The notes under the pieces are model-generated. The model searched no databases. It saw nothing but the letters and a program-made list of their open reading frames with translations, and had not been told where the DNA came from. Of a DNA stretch of 49,230 bases, positions 15,888 to 24,900 are shown piece by piece. Source of the stretch: Pseudomonadota bacterium. Lineage in GTDB: Bacteria > Pseudomonadota > Alphaproteobacteria > SMXQ01. The DNA lies in assembly GCA_022566265.1 (NCBI GenBank), contig JADFJG010000009.1, positions 1-49,230 on the forward strand. The letters are read 5' to 3'. Numbering within the stretch: position 1 is the first letter of the stretch; each line of letters starts with the position of its first letter. The translations under genes and the position numbers were made by a program.

Positions 15888-17459
15888 TCACCCTTCTTCA
15901 CCGACGAGCCGGCATGCGAAGTCGCCGAGTCCCTCCGCCCGGTTGTTCGTCAAATGCCCCAACTGTAACAGATAGAGTGCGTTGGGCAGGAACTGTTGGC
16001 CCAACCTCGCCCGGGCGGGATGGCAATGGCTCAAGATCGTCCGGAGCAGCATGTTTCGATCCAGGAACTTCCAGTCCCCTTGATGCCTGGATATGAACCA
16101 AAGGACATTGGCGAAATATCGCGACCTGTACATGAAAATATCGAATTTCGACTTAACCGTTTTCACGTCCTGGGAGAACGGTATCGACGCATATTGCGGG
16201 AAGGCGCGGTTTATCGCCTGGGAATGAAATTTCCGATCGAGCGTCAGTTCCGGCGCCAGGGACAACATGAAGTCGACGACGTGATTATCGAGGAAGGGCA
16301 TATAGACGGCCTTGAGGTCCTTCAGCAACATGTGTGGAAGCATCGCCACCTGCCGTCTCGTCCGGTTCCAGAAATAGAACGCGATGAGCGGGTTGGCGGC
16401 GCCGTCGTGCAGCTTAAGCTCCCGCAAAACCCGGTCCCGGGCCATGTCCCTACTGAAAAGGTCGCGATGGTCCGGATCGACGAGGCCCGCAAGGATGGCA
16501 TCCTGGCTCCACTGACGCAGCAGGTAGTCAGCCAGTTCCTCCCACCGGCCTTTGGCGAATAGATCGAGTGGCTCCCGCGTGACGAAGGTGGAGTGGGACA
16601 AGAGGGCCGCGGCGCCGTCATAACAAACCGGCGTGTTCTCGTTCAGATAGGTATATAGGGCGAACTGCCACGCCTGCTCGCTGGAGCAGAAGTTGTGCGC
16701 GATATTGGCGGCCAGATTGCTCTTGAACACGGAGGCCCGCCCGGTGAAGAATCTGTGGGGAATACCCAGACGCGCCGCGACCTCCGGCGCCAGCCGGGTA
16801 TCCTTGTTCCGGGAACTCAAGTTCGGGTCCTTGAACGAGGTGATACACTGGCGCGGGGGACAGCCCATGCGGCAAAGCTCGAACAGGATATGGCGTGAAT
16901 CCCTGCCGCCGCTCAACGGCATGATATAGTCGCCCTCGGGCCGTCTTCGCTCCACCCCCCGGCGAAACAGCGATATGTATTCATCTATCGCCACCTCGCG
17001 CGAGATCGACCGGGCCGCGGCCGCCGGCCGGCTGCCCTTCACGCTCAGCCCCTCGCGCGTCCATTCGAACGCCGCGTTCGGCGGCATCGCCCTTATGTGC
17101 TTGAAGGCGGTATCCTCGCCGAGGAAGAAGCCGAGGTGGAAAAAAGTCGCCAGCGCGGCATAATCCAGTTCGTTGGGCGCCCCTTCCCCAAGGAGGCGGA
17201 CGAGCGACGGCGAGATGCAAACTTCCCTGTCGTCGGCAAAGTAATAAAGCGGATAGACCCCAAAGCGGTCGTTTTCCGCCGTCAGGCGTTGGCCGTCCCA
17301 GCGCCACGCCCCGAAGATGCCGTTGGGCGGCTCGTTCGTGCCGGCGGCGACGTCGTGGCCAAGGAACACCTCGCGCTTGCCTCGCGTGACGTAGCCCCCG
17401 TGATCGAACCTGGCGTAGAAATACGGAAGATCGATGCTGTAGCTCAGGGGCCCGGCCAT
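15888..17459 (-). CDS. Asparagine synthetase B-like protein without glutaminase cysteine
   Basis: The start ATG at 17459 follows GGAGAAAGGA. The 523-residue protein has a degenerate N-terminal glutaminase-like domain (about 1-150) and a C-terminal synthetase domain with PP-loop PLSGGRDSRH (about 195-204), which binds ATP. The glutaminase domain of AsnB needs Cys at position 2; here the protein starts MAGPLSY, so it cannot use glutamine in the normal way. Proteins of this type adenylate a carboxyl group and form amide bonds in natural products or surface polymers, as in lasso-peptide cyclases and beta-lactam synthetases. It heads a minus-strand cluster with an orphan peptide-binding protein and an acetyltransferase. 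The substrate is unknown. Confidence 0.83.
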   Translation of the reverse strand: MAGPLSYSIDLPYFYARFDHGGYVTRGKREVFLGHDVAAGTNEPPNGIFGAWRWDGQRLTAENDRFGVYPLYYFADDREVCISPSLVRLLGEGAPNELDYAALATFFHLGFFLGEDTAFKHIRAMPPNAAFEWTREGLSVKGSRPAAAARSISREVAIDEYISLFRRGVERRRPEGDYIMPLSGGRDSRHILFELCRMGCPPRQCITSFKDPNLSSRNKDTRLAPEVAARLGIPHRFFTGRASVFKSNLAANIAHNFCSSEQAWQFALYTYLNENTPVCYDGAAALLSHSTFVTREPLDLFAKGRWEELADYLLRQWSQDAILAGLVDPDHRDLFSRDMARDRVLRELKLHDGAANPLIAFYFWNRTRRQVAMLPHMLLKDLKAVYMPFLDNHVVDFMLSLAPELTLDRKFHSQAINRAFPQYASIPFSQDVKTVKSKFDIFMYRSRYFANVLWFISRHQGDWKFLDRNMLLRTILSHCHPARARLGQQFLPNALYLLQLGHLTNNRAEGLGDFACRLVGEEG

Positions 17460-17574
17460 TCCTTTCTCCAACAATAAAGCGCGACCAACCGGCGCATCAA
17501 CCGCCGAATCGCGCTCGCTTCTTAGAATACCTGTTAAATATTAATTAGTTATCCTAGTCGGGGCAACAGGAGAT

Positions 17575-17652
17575 TGGGGCGAGTGATGGGGATTGAACCC
17601 ACGGCCTCCAGATCCACAATCTGGCGCTCTAACCGACTGAGCTACACCCGCC
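17575..17652 (-). tRNA. tRNA-His (anticodon GTG)
   Basis: The minus-strand sequence folds as a full cloverleaf. The acceptor stem GCGGGTG pairs with CACTCGC (one G-T pair), the D-arm contains TAGCTCAGTCGG, the anticodon loop is TTGTGGA with anticodon GTG, and the T-arm is GTGGGTTCAATCCCCAT. An extra 5' G opposite C73 is the histidine identity element. The terminal CCA is encoded in the DNA (17575-17577). Confidence 0.97.
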
Positions 17653-17666
17653 ATAGACCGTATCTC

Positions 17667-17714
17667 GTGTAATCTCATCGTCAAGGGCCTGTGTAATCTC
17701 ATCGTCAACGGCCC
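17667..17714. repeat. 24-bp tandem repeat, two copies
   Basis: Units at 17667-17690 and 17691-17714 share GTGTAATCTCATCGTCAA and differ at two positions near the end (GGGCCT versus CGGCCC). They lie just outside the 5' end of the minus-strand tRNA-His gene, in its promoter area. No coding role is seen. Confidence 0.85.
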
Positions 17715-17895
17715 GTCAAGCGATTGAAGCGAAGGCGCCTTGCCCCTTGAGGCCGGGGTTCGGGCGTACCGGCATCCGTTCGAAGGCACCGCCGTCGCCG
17801 CCGGCCGCTGGCCGATGCCGAGATTCCCCTCACGGCGGGGTGACACTCCTTCACTAGGGAATGCCACCCGGCGAATTCAATCGCCACGACCGCGC

Positions 17896-17911
17896 GCGCC
17901 AACCCTGGCGC
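17896..17911. promoter_or_regulatory. Inverted repeat GCGCCA-N4-TGGCGC
   Basis: A perfect six-base dyad with a four-base centre lies about 240 bp before glnB, within the 480-bp gap between tRNA-His and glnB. It could be a distal regulatory site of the glnB promoter or a small hairpin. The evidence is symmetry and position only. Confidence 0.25.
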
Positions 17912-17950
17912 ACCGCTCCGGTTGCAGGCGAAAGTATAGCGCCGGGAAAC

Positions 17951-17967
17951 TGCCTATGAATTAGGCA
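17951..17967 (+). promoter_or_regulatory. Candidate NtrC enhancer site
   Basis: TGCCTA-TGAAT-TAGGCA is a perfect 17-bp dyad with the TGC-N11-GCA outline of NtrC sites. Its centre is about 130 bp upstream of the start expected from the sigma-54 promoter at 18062. A further half-site, TAGGCA, follows at 17982-17987, 20 bp on. The inner bases differ from the usual NtrC consensus (GCACC...GGTGC), so binding by NtrC is an inference from spacing and context. Confidence 0.45.
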
Positions 17968-18061
17968 AGGCACACAATTATTAGGCAGAATTTCGCCTCC
18001 CGCCCTATGATGACGCCACGGAATTCGAGCCAGGTGCTTAACATCCGGAAGTTTTTGAGGT

Positions 18062-18077
18062 TGGCACAAGCCGTGCT
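18062..18077 (+). promoter_or_regulatory. Sigma-54 promoter of glnB
   Basis: TGGCAC-AAGCC-GTGCT has the invariant GG (18063-18064) and GC (18075-18076) exactly ten bases apart, as RpoN promoters require. Transcription would begin near 18088, about 47 bases before the glnB start. Sigma-54 promoters on glnB-glnA operons are well known in alphaproteobacteria and respond to nitrogen limitation through NtrC. Confidence 0.72.
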
Positions 18078-18086
18078 AGAAGATAG

Positions 18087-18473
<387 letters not shown>

Positions 18474-18720
18474 GGGCGCCTAGCCCGCCGGTTCCGGTGT
18501 CGGCCCGCGCGCGGCCGAAGCGGCACGGGCGTGAGCGGTGGACGTCATGATGGTTCGCGAGGGAGGTTCAGTGCGCGCAAACGAGACACTTGGACTTCGC
18601 TAGCATCGGCGCGTCGGCACCGGAAGGCCAGGGCCCGCCGGCCGGGCGGCGTCGATGCGGTGGGACTCGAATCACCGAGTTCACCGCAACCAACTTGGAA
18701 GGGAAAAGGGAGCAAAAAGA

Positions 18721-20151
18721 ATGGCACTCAACTGCAAATCGCCGAATGACGTCCTTGCCGCGATCAAGGAACACGAGGTACGGATCGTCGACGTTCGATT
18801 GACCGATCTGCCCGGTATGTGGCAACATTTCTCGGTCCCGGCGAATACCGTCGATGCGGAGGCCTTCGCCGAGGGCATCGGCTTCGACGGCTCGTCGATC
18901 CGCGGGTTCCAGACCATCGATGAGAGCGACATGCTGGTCGTTCCCGACCCGACGACCGCGTTTCTCGATCCCTTCACCGCCGACCAGACGCTGGTCCTTA
19001 TCTGTAACGTTCGCGACCCGGTGACCGGCCAGACCTATTCCCGCGACGCCCGTTATATTGCCCAGAAAGCGGAGAACTACCTCAAGAGTACGGGAATCGC
19101 CGACATCAGCTATTGGGGACCGGAAGCGGAATTCTTCGTCTTCGACGACGTCCGTTTCGGCCAGGGCACCAACTTCGGATTCTATCATATCGATTCGCGG
19201 GAAGGGCACTGGAACTCCGGCAAGGAGGAAGGACCCAATCTCGGTCACAAGCCCCGCCCCAAAGAAGGCTACTTCCCGGTGCCGCCGGTCGACAGCCAGC
19301 AGGATCTGCGCACCACCATGGTCCTCACCATGATGGACCTCGGCATCCAGATCGAGACCCATCACCACGAAGTCGCCACCGCCGGCCAAGCCGAGATCGA
19401 CATGCGCTACGATTCGCTGACGCGCATGGCCGACAATCTGATGATGTACAAATACGTGGTCAAGAACGTCGCCCGCGCCAACGGCATGACGGCGACTTTC
19501 ATGCCCAAGCCCCTGTTCGAGGACAACGGTTCGGGCATGCACGTGCATCAGAGCCTGTGGAACGGCGACACCAACCTGTTCTTCAGCGACGCCGATTACG
19601 CCGGGCTGAGCGAGCTCGGCCGGTACTATATCGGCGGGCTGCTCAAGCACGCGGCGGCGATCCTCGCCTTCGCGGCGCCGACGGTCAACTCCTATCGCCG
19701 TCTGGTGCCGGGCTACGAGGCGCCGATCAACCTGGTGTATTCCCAGCGCAACCGCTCGGCCTGTTGCCGCATCCCGATGTACACGCCGAACCCCAAGGCC
19801 AAGCGCGTCGAATTCCGCCCCCCCGACCCTGCCTGCAACGGCTACCTGGCCTTCTCCGCCATGTTGATGGCGGGCCTCGACGGGATCCAGAACAAGATCG
19901 AACCGGGGGATCCCATCGACAAGAACCTCTACGACCTGCCGCCCGAAGAGGCCGCCGCGGTGAAGTCCACCCCGAGATCCCTGGATGAGGCGCTGGACGC
20001 CCTCGAGGCCGACCATCAATTCCTGCTCAAGGGCGACGTCTTCACCCCCGACGTGATCGACATGTGGCTGCGCTACAAGCGGGAGAACGAGGTGGATCCG
20101 GTGCGCCTGCGCCCCCATCCCTATGAGTTCCACCTCTATTACGATGTCTAG
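18721..20151 (+). CDS. glnA: Glutamine synthetase type I, divergent paralogue
   Basis: The start ATG at 18721 ([10 protein letters not shown]) follows GGGAG; 476 residues. Catalytic and signature segments are intact: [10 protein letters not shown], the glutamate-rich [30 protein letters not shown] and the adenylylation loop [10 protein letters not shown] with Tyr404. It converts glutamate, ammonia and ATP to glutamine. The [10 protein letters not shown] stretch and the C-terminal [15 protein letters not shown] set it apart from the second glnA downstream, which looks like the usual alphaproteobacterial enzyme. It may be an additional GSI form that has been inserted between glnB and the standard glnA, possibly by transfer. 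Its 3' end is part of an 18-bp tandem repeat. Confidence 0.93.
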   Translation: MALNCKSPNDVLAAIKEHEVRIVDVRLTDLPGMWQHFSVPANTVDAEAFAEGIGFDGSSIRGFQTIDESDMLVVPDPTTAFLDPFTADQTLVLICNVRDPVTGQTYSRDARYIAQKAENYLKSTGIADISYWGPEAEFFVFDDVRFGQGTNFGFYHIDSREGHWNSGKEEGPNLGHKPRPKEGYFPVPPVDSQQDLRTTMVLTMMDLGIQIETHHHEVATAGQAEIDMRYDSLTRMADNLMMYKYVVKNVARANGMTATFMPKPLFEDNGSGMHVHQSLWNGDTNLFFSDADYAGLSELGRYYIGGLLKHAAAILAFAAPTVNSYRRLVPGYEAPINLVYSQRNRSACCRIPMYTPNPKAKRVEFRPPDPACNGYLAFSAMLMAGLDGIQNKIEPGDPIDKNLYDLPPEEAAAVKSTPRSLDEALDALEADHQFLLKGDVFTPDVIDMWLRYKRENEVDPVRLRPHPYEFHLYYDV

Positions 20152-20192
20152 GGGGTTTACGATATCTAGGGGCTTTACGATATCTAGGGGAC
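20139..20192 (+). repeat. 18-bp tandem repeat containing the glnA stop codon, three copies
   Basis: Units start at 20139, 20157 and 20175. The first covers the last codons and TAG stop of glnA (TAC GAT GTC TAG); the next two repeat this as TAC GAT ATC TAG in the same frame. Because 18 is a multiple of three, readthrough of the first stop would meet two further in-frame stops. The 100 bases that follow, up to the second glnA, show no terminator. Confidence 0.9.
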
Positions 20193-20293
20193 CTGTTGGT
20201 CGGTCCCCGCCGGCCGACGCCCGTCGGCCACGATCCGGCGTCGCCGCCGGCGTTATAGTGCGCCACGAATGCTGATCACCAAGGACACTCGAC

Positions 20294-21703
20294 ATGGCCG
20301 AAGGCAATAAAGCACTGCAGATGATCAAGGAGATGGACGTCAAGTACGTCGATTTCCGCTTCACCGACCCGCGCGGCAAGTGGCAACACACCGCCCAGCC
20401 GGCGGGCACCGTAGACGAGAACCTATTCGTCGACGGCGTCATGTTCGACGGCTCCTCGATCGCCGGCTGGCGCGCCATCCATGAGTCGGACATGATGCTG
20501 TTGCCCGACGCCGATTCGGCGGTGCTCGATCCCTTCGCCGCGCAGGCGACCTTGATCCTGTTCTGCGACGTCCTCGAGCCGGTCACCGGACAGGCCTATT
20601 CGCGCGATCCCCGCTCGACGGCGAAGCAGGCCGAGGCCTATCTCAAGCAGAGCGGCATCGGCGACACCGCCTATTTCGGTCCCGAGGCCGAGTTCTTCGT
20701 CTTCGACGACGTGCGCTTCGATGTCTCCATGCACCACAGCTTCTATTCCATCGGCGCCGAGGAAGGCCCGTGGTCGAGCGGCAAGAAGTTCGATGAAGGC
20801 AATATCGGCCACCGCCCCCCGATCAAGGGCGGATACTTCCCGGTGCCGCCGGTCGATTCGCTTTCCGACCTGCGCGCCGAGATGCTGACCCAGCTCGAGG
20901 AGATGGGGGTGGAGACCGAGAAGCACCACCACGAGGTCGCGCCCAGCCAGAACGAGCTCGGCGTCCGTTTCCAGACCCTGGTGAAGATGGCCGATTACCT
21001 GCAGATCTATAAGTACGTCGTCCACATGGTCGCCCACGCCTACGGCAAGACGGCGACCTTCATGCCCAAGCCGGTCATCGGGGACAACGCCTCGGGCATG
21101 CATGTGCATCAGTCGATCTGGAAGGACGACAAACCATTGTTCGCCGGCAACGGCTATGCCGACCTTTCCGAAACCGCGCTTTATTACATCGGCGGGATTT
21201 CACAGCACGCCAGGGCCATCAACGCCTTCTCGAACCCCACCACCAACAGCTACAAGCGCCTGGTGCCGGGGTTCGAAGCGCCGGTGTTGCTGGCCTATTC
21301 GGCGCGCAACCGCTCGGCGGGATGCCGTATCCCCTATGCCGCTTCTCCCGCCGGCAAGCGCGTCGAGGTCCGCTACCCCGATCCCGCCGCCAATCCTTAT
21401 CTTACTTTCGCCGCCATGCTGATGGCCGGCATCGACGGGATCGAGAACAAGATCCATCCGGGCGACCCCATCGACAAGAACCTTTACGACCTGCCGCCGG
21501 AAGAGTTGAAGGAAGTGCCCACCGTCTGCGGTTCGCTGCGCGAGGCGCTCGAGACCCTCGATGGGGACCGCGACTTCCTCAAGAAAGGCGACGTATTCTC
21601 CGACGATCAGATCGATGGCTATCTCGAGCTCAAATGGGAAGAGGTCTATACCGTCGAACAGACCCCTCACCCGGTGGAGTTCTCGCTCTATTACAGCGTT
21701 TAG
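20294..21703 (+). CDS. glnA: Glutamine synthetase type I, standard form
   Basis: The 469-residue protein is a canonical [62 protein letters not shown], the [10 protein letters not shown] loop and [11 protein letters not shown] with Tyr398 for adenylylation. It forms the dodecamer that assimilates ammonia in the cytoplasm. The end [16 protein letters not shown] is typical of proteobacterial GlnA. It lies 142 bp after the first glnA on the same strand and is probably in the same transcription unit from the glnB promoter, though a separate promoter in the gap cannot be excluded. Confidence 0.96.
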   Translation: MAEGNKALQMIKEMDVKYVDFRFTDPRGKWQHTAQPAGTVDENLFVDGVMFDGSSIAGWRAIHESDMMLLPDADSAVLDPFAAQATLILFCDVLEPVTGQAYSRDPRSTAKQAEAYLKQSGIGDTAYFGPEAEFFVFDDVRFDVSMHHSFYSIGAEEGPWSSGKKFDEGNIGHRPPIKGGYFPVPPVDSLSDLRAEMLTQLEEMGVETEKHHHEVAPSQNELGVRFQTLVKMADYLQIYKYVVHMVAHAYGKTATFMPKPVIGDNASGMHVHQSIWKDDKPLFAGNGYADLSETALYYIGGISQHARAINAFSNPTTNSYKRLVPGFEAPVLLAYSARNRSAGCRIPYAASPAGKRVEVRYPDPAANPYLTFAAMLMAGIDGIENKIHPGDPIDKNLYDLPPEELKEVPTVCGSLREALETLDGDRDFLKKGDVFSDDQIDGYLELKWEEVYTVEQTPHPVEFSLYYSV

Positions 21704-21717
21704 TAGCCATTATCGGT

Positions 21718-21776
21718 GCTGACACAAGATAAGGCGCGGTGTCAGCTGGCCGTCGCCCCGAGGGCCGTCGCGGCCC
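21718..21776 (+). terminator. Two hairpins after the glutamine synthetase operon
   Basis: The first hairpin has perfect eight-base arms GCTGACAC (21718-21725) and GTGTCAGC (21739-21746) with a 13-base loop. The second has arms GGGCCG and CGGCCC at 21762-21776 around TCG. Neither is followed directly by a T run (GTTTTTC comes about 35 bases later), so they are possible attenuating or Rho-assisted end structures. The rest of the gap to parE (about 21808-21900) is unusually AT-rich and may hold the parE promoter; no clear -35/-10 pair was chosen. Confidence 0.4.
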
Positions 21777-21948
21777 CCCGAAGGGAAATTCCACCGCCGG
21801 CCGGCACGGTGTTTTTCTACAACATATTGTGTTCTTTAAGCAATTATACACTGTATTATGCCTTTAATGAGGCTTGCGGACATTGGGCCGTGCTTCTATA
21901 TATTGCCCACGCTCATCCCCCTTACCCGGCCGGCGGCTCACCTGATAA

Positions 21949-23916
21949 ATGGCTGACCTTTTCGACCAACAGACCTTTCCGGACACCAGCTATACCGCCA
22001 AGGATATAGAGGTCTTGGAAGGGCTCGAGCCGGTCCGCCGGCGGCCCGCCATGTATATCGGCGGCACGGACGTCCACGGGCTTCACCATCTGGTGGCCGA
22101 GCTCCTGGATAACGCCATGGACGAGGTGGTGGCCCGCCAGGCGAGCCACATCGACATCGAGCTCGAGGCCGGCAATTACGTCACCGTGCGCGACAACGGG
22201 CGGGGCATCCCGGTCGACCCGCATCCCAAGTTCAAGAAATTATCGGCGCTCGAGGTGATCCTTACCACGCTCCATTCGGGCGGCAAGTTCTCCAACAAGG
22301 TCTATGGCGCCGCCGGGGGTCTTCACGGTGTCGGGCTTTCCGTCGTCAATGCGCTGGCCGACGAATTGCGCGTCGAGGTCGCCCGCGACCGCAAGATCTG
22401 GGTGCAGGAATATGTGCGCGGCGTCGCCACCGGCCCGCCGGTCAACAAGGGAGAGGTGCAGAACCGCCGCGGCACCACCATCCGCTTCCATCCCGACCCG
22501 GAGATTTTCGGCTCCCAGGTGAATTTCCAGCCGGCGACGCTGTACCGCATGGCGCGGTCCAAGGCTTATCTCTACCGCGGCGTCGAAATCCGCTGGCGCG
22601 TCGATCCCTCACTGCTTAACAAGCGCGACGATGTGCCCGAGGAGGACGTGATGCATTTTCCGGGAGGGCTGGAGGATTACCTCGCCACCACCCTCGACGG
22701 CCGTCCGACCCTGACGCCTGCCCCCTTCACCGGCGACATCGCCCCGTCCAACGGGGACGGCCAGATCGAATGGGCGATTACCTGGCCCGAGGACGGCCAG
22801 GGATATCTCAATTCCTATTGCAACACGATCCCGACACCCCAGGGCGGCAGTCACGAATCGGGACTGCGCGCCGGGTTGACCCGTGCGTTCAAGGCTTATG
22901 GGGAGATGACCGGCAACAAGCGCGCCGCCCGGATCACGGCGGACGACGTGATGGATGGCGCCTGCGCCCTGTTGTCGCTGTTCATCCCGAACCCCCAGTT
23001 TCAGGGCCAAACCAAGGAGAAACTCTCCTCCCCCGAAGCGGCGAAGCTGGTGGAAAATGCGCTCAAGGACCACGTCGACCACTGGCTGAGCGGCGACCCC
23101 GAGACCGCGAATGTGCTGCTTGCCCGCGTGATCGAGCATGCCGAAGAACGGGAGAACCGGCGCAAGGCCAGGGAATTCTCACGCAAAAGCGCGACACGCA
23201 AGGTTCGCCTTCCCGGCAAGCTCACGGACTGCACCCGTGGAAACGCCGAAGGCACCGAGATTTTCATCGTCGAAGGCGATTCGGCGGGAGGATCGGCCAA
23301 GCAGGGCCGCGACCGCGAGACCCAGGCCATCCTGCCGCTGCGCGGCAAGATCCTGAACGTGGTCACCGCGTCCGCCGACAAGGCCCGGGAAAACCAGGAA
23401 CTGAACAATCTGATCCAGGCGCTGGGTTGCGGCACGAGGGACAGCTTCGACGAGGACAAGCTGAGATACGAGCGGGTCATCATCATGACCGACGCCGATG
23501 TCGACGGCGCGCATATCGCCTCGCTGCTGATCACCTTCTTTTACCGCGAGATGCTCAAACTGGTCGAAAACGGCCATCTCTATATCGCCATGCCGCCGCT
23601 TTACCGTCTCAGCCGGAGGGCGGTCACGGTCTATGCCCGCGATGACGCCCACAAGGAAGAGTTGATGAACACCACCTTCGCCGGCGAGGGCGCGGTCGAG
23701 ATCAGTCGCTTCAAGGGCCTTGGCGAAATGCCCGCCGCCCAGCTCCGCGAGACCACCATGGACCCGAAAAACAGGACCCTGCTCAAGATCACGATTCCCC
23801 CGGACGAGGCGGAATTCACCGCCGAGCGGGTCGAAAGCCTGATGGGGCGCAAGCCTGAATTGCGCCTCGCTTTCATTCAGGAAAACGCCCACAGCCTCGA
23901 GGACATCGACATTTGA
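21949..23916 (+). CDS. parE: DNA topoisomerase IV subunit B
   Basis: The 655-residue protein is the ATPase subunit that, with ParC, decatenates daughter chromosomes. The GHKL ATPase part shows VAELLDNAMDEVV, RDNGRGIPVD and the glycine-rich GAAGGLHGVGLSVVNALA. The TOPRIM part shows IFIVEGDSAGGSAKQGRDR, LPLRGKILNV and MTDADVDGAHI. EGLEPVRRRPAMYIGG and the absence of the extra C-terminal insert seen in many GyrB proteins favour ParE. The start at 21949 gives MADLFDQQTF, as in other alphaproteobacterial ParE. The gene stands alone. Confidence 0.93.
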   Translation: MADLFDQQTFPDTSYTAKDIEVLEGLEPVRRRPAMYIGGTDVHGLHHLVAELLDNAMDEVVARQASHIDIELEAGNYVTVRDNGRGIPVDPHPKFKKLSALEVILTTLHSGGKFSNKVYGAAGGLHGVGLSVVNALADELRVEVARDRKIWVQEYVRGVATGPPVNKGEVQNRRGTTIRFHPDPEIFGSQVNFQPATLYRMARSKAYLYRGVEIRWRVDPSLLNKRDDVPEEDVMHFPGGLEDYLATTLDGRPTLTPAPFTGDIAPSNGDGQIEWAITWPEDGQGYLNSYCNTIPTPQGGSHESGLRAGLTRAFKAYGEMTGNKRAARITADDVMDGACALLSLFIPNPQFQGQTKEKLSSPEAAKLVENALKDHVDHWLSGDPETANVLLARVIEHAEERENRRKAREFSRKSATRKVRLPGKLTDCTRGNAEGTEIFIVEGDSAGGSAKQGRDRETQAILPLRGKILNVVTASADKARENQELNNLIQALGCGTRDSFDEDKLRYERVIIMTDADVDGAHIASLLITFFYREMLKLVENGHLYIAMPPLYRLSRRAVTVYARDDAHKEELMNTTFAGEGAVEISRFKGLGEMPAAQLRETTMDPKNRTLLKITIPPDEAEFTAERVESLMGRKPELRLAFIQENAHSLEDIDI

Positions 23917-24035
23917 CCGGGCCCGCCTGACCCCGCTCACCATTAATTGAGCCGAAGTTACTTCTCGCCCGTTGACCCCGGTGGTAGGGTTTCCATATAA
24001 ATTAGGAACAGCCATTACCGAGCGGAGCGTGAAAA

Positions 24036-24599
24036 ATGCGCATCCTTCTATCGCTCTCCTTCGCCTTCGTGGCGGTCCTTGGCGGCTGTGCCGGCGGTGT
24101 CTCGACGGTGGCGAACACGAACGCCCTTTACGACTTTGGCGAGTTCGTTCTCGCATCGGACGGCCGCGACACCATTGTCGTGGTCAGGGGCAATCCCTTC
24201 GGGATGGATCAAAAGGCCTTCGAAAAGGCGGTGACCGACGCCATGCAGGGTCAGAATTACGGGCCGAGGACGAACTTCACGACGGGACCGACCGAAAACG
24301 CCAAGAAGGAATTCAGGGTGGTGATCCTGTTCAACGGATCCCAGACCGTTTTGGCCGACAATTTGTGCAAGGCGCCCGAGAAGTACGGCTCTCGAAAGGA
24401 CGCCAAGGGTCTGCACGTGACAGCGGCCTACTGCTGGGAGGACGAATCGCTGACCGAGGTGGATGGCTGGGCCAGCGTCGTTGCCGGCGCCGACAGCCCC
24501 GTTTTCGCCAGACTCATCGGCCAGACGACGCTGGAACTGTTCCCCGTCACCGACGATTCTAACCAAGACGACGGAGACCGCGAGCCTAATGTCCCCTGA
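24036..24599 (+). CDS. Lipoprotein of unknown function
   Basis: The 187-residue protein has a lipoprotein signal, MRILLSLSFAFVAVLGGCAG, with lipobox LGGC and Cys18 as the lipidated residue. The mature part has alternating beta-rich segments (DTIVVVRGNPFG, FRVVILFNG, GLHVTAAYCWEDE) and two further cysteines (in LADNLCKAPE and AAYCWE) that could form a disulfide. No named domain is recognised. The acidic tail ends EPNVP. It is a single-gene unit closed by the terminator at 24622. Confidence 0.75.
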   Translation: MRILLSLSFAFVAVLGGCAGGVSTVANTNALYDFGEFVLASDGRDTIVVVRGNPFGMDQKAFEKAVTDAMQGQNYGPRTNFTTGPTENAKKEFRVVILFNGSQTVLADNLCKAPEKYGSRKDAKGLHVTAAYCWEDESLTEVDGWASVVAGADSPVFARLIGQTTLELFPVTDDSNQDDGDREPNVP

Positions 24600-24621
24600 C
24601 GGTACCCGTCGCCGGGATTGG

Positions 24622-24646
24622 AGGGCCGCTTCGGCGGCCCTTTCCT
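24622..24646 (+). terminator. Rho-independent terminator
   Basis: Arms AGGGCCGC (24622-24629) and GCGGCCCT (24634-24641) enclose a TTCG tetraloop, and TTCCT follows. It ends the lipoprotein gene. From here to 24900 there is no gene; TTGACT at 24826-24831 resembles a -35 element but no convincing -10 follows at the right distance. Confidence 0.85.
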
Positions 24647-24900
24647 ATCGTCCCCTGCCCCCTATCCCCTGGCCTGCCGCCCCCGAAGCCCGTGTTTTCG
24701 CCCTGCTCCGGCGGGGCTATGGACAATAGGGCCGGCGGGGGAATACCGGCCTCACCAGGCCCGCCGCCGATAGCGGGATATTCCGCCGCCCCGTCATCAA
24801 TTTCTTGATAATGGCAAGCAATTGTTTGACTTTTCTACATTCGGCACCATTTTCAGTCTAACTCGTCGATAATTTTCGGGTCCGTACAAATCCCGGCCAC

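Noticed and set aside
18568-20586. Long open frame (672 codons) on the minus strand opposite the first glnA
   Set aside because: It is antisense to a firmly identified glutamine synthetase, has no recognisable motifs, and such frames are common opposite GC-rich genes.
24826-24854. TTGACT as a sigma-70 promoter for the helicase gene
   Set aside because: No acceptable -10 element lies 16-18 bases downstream.
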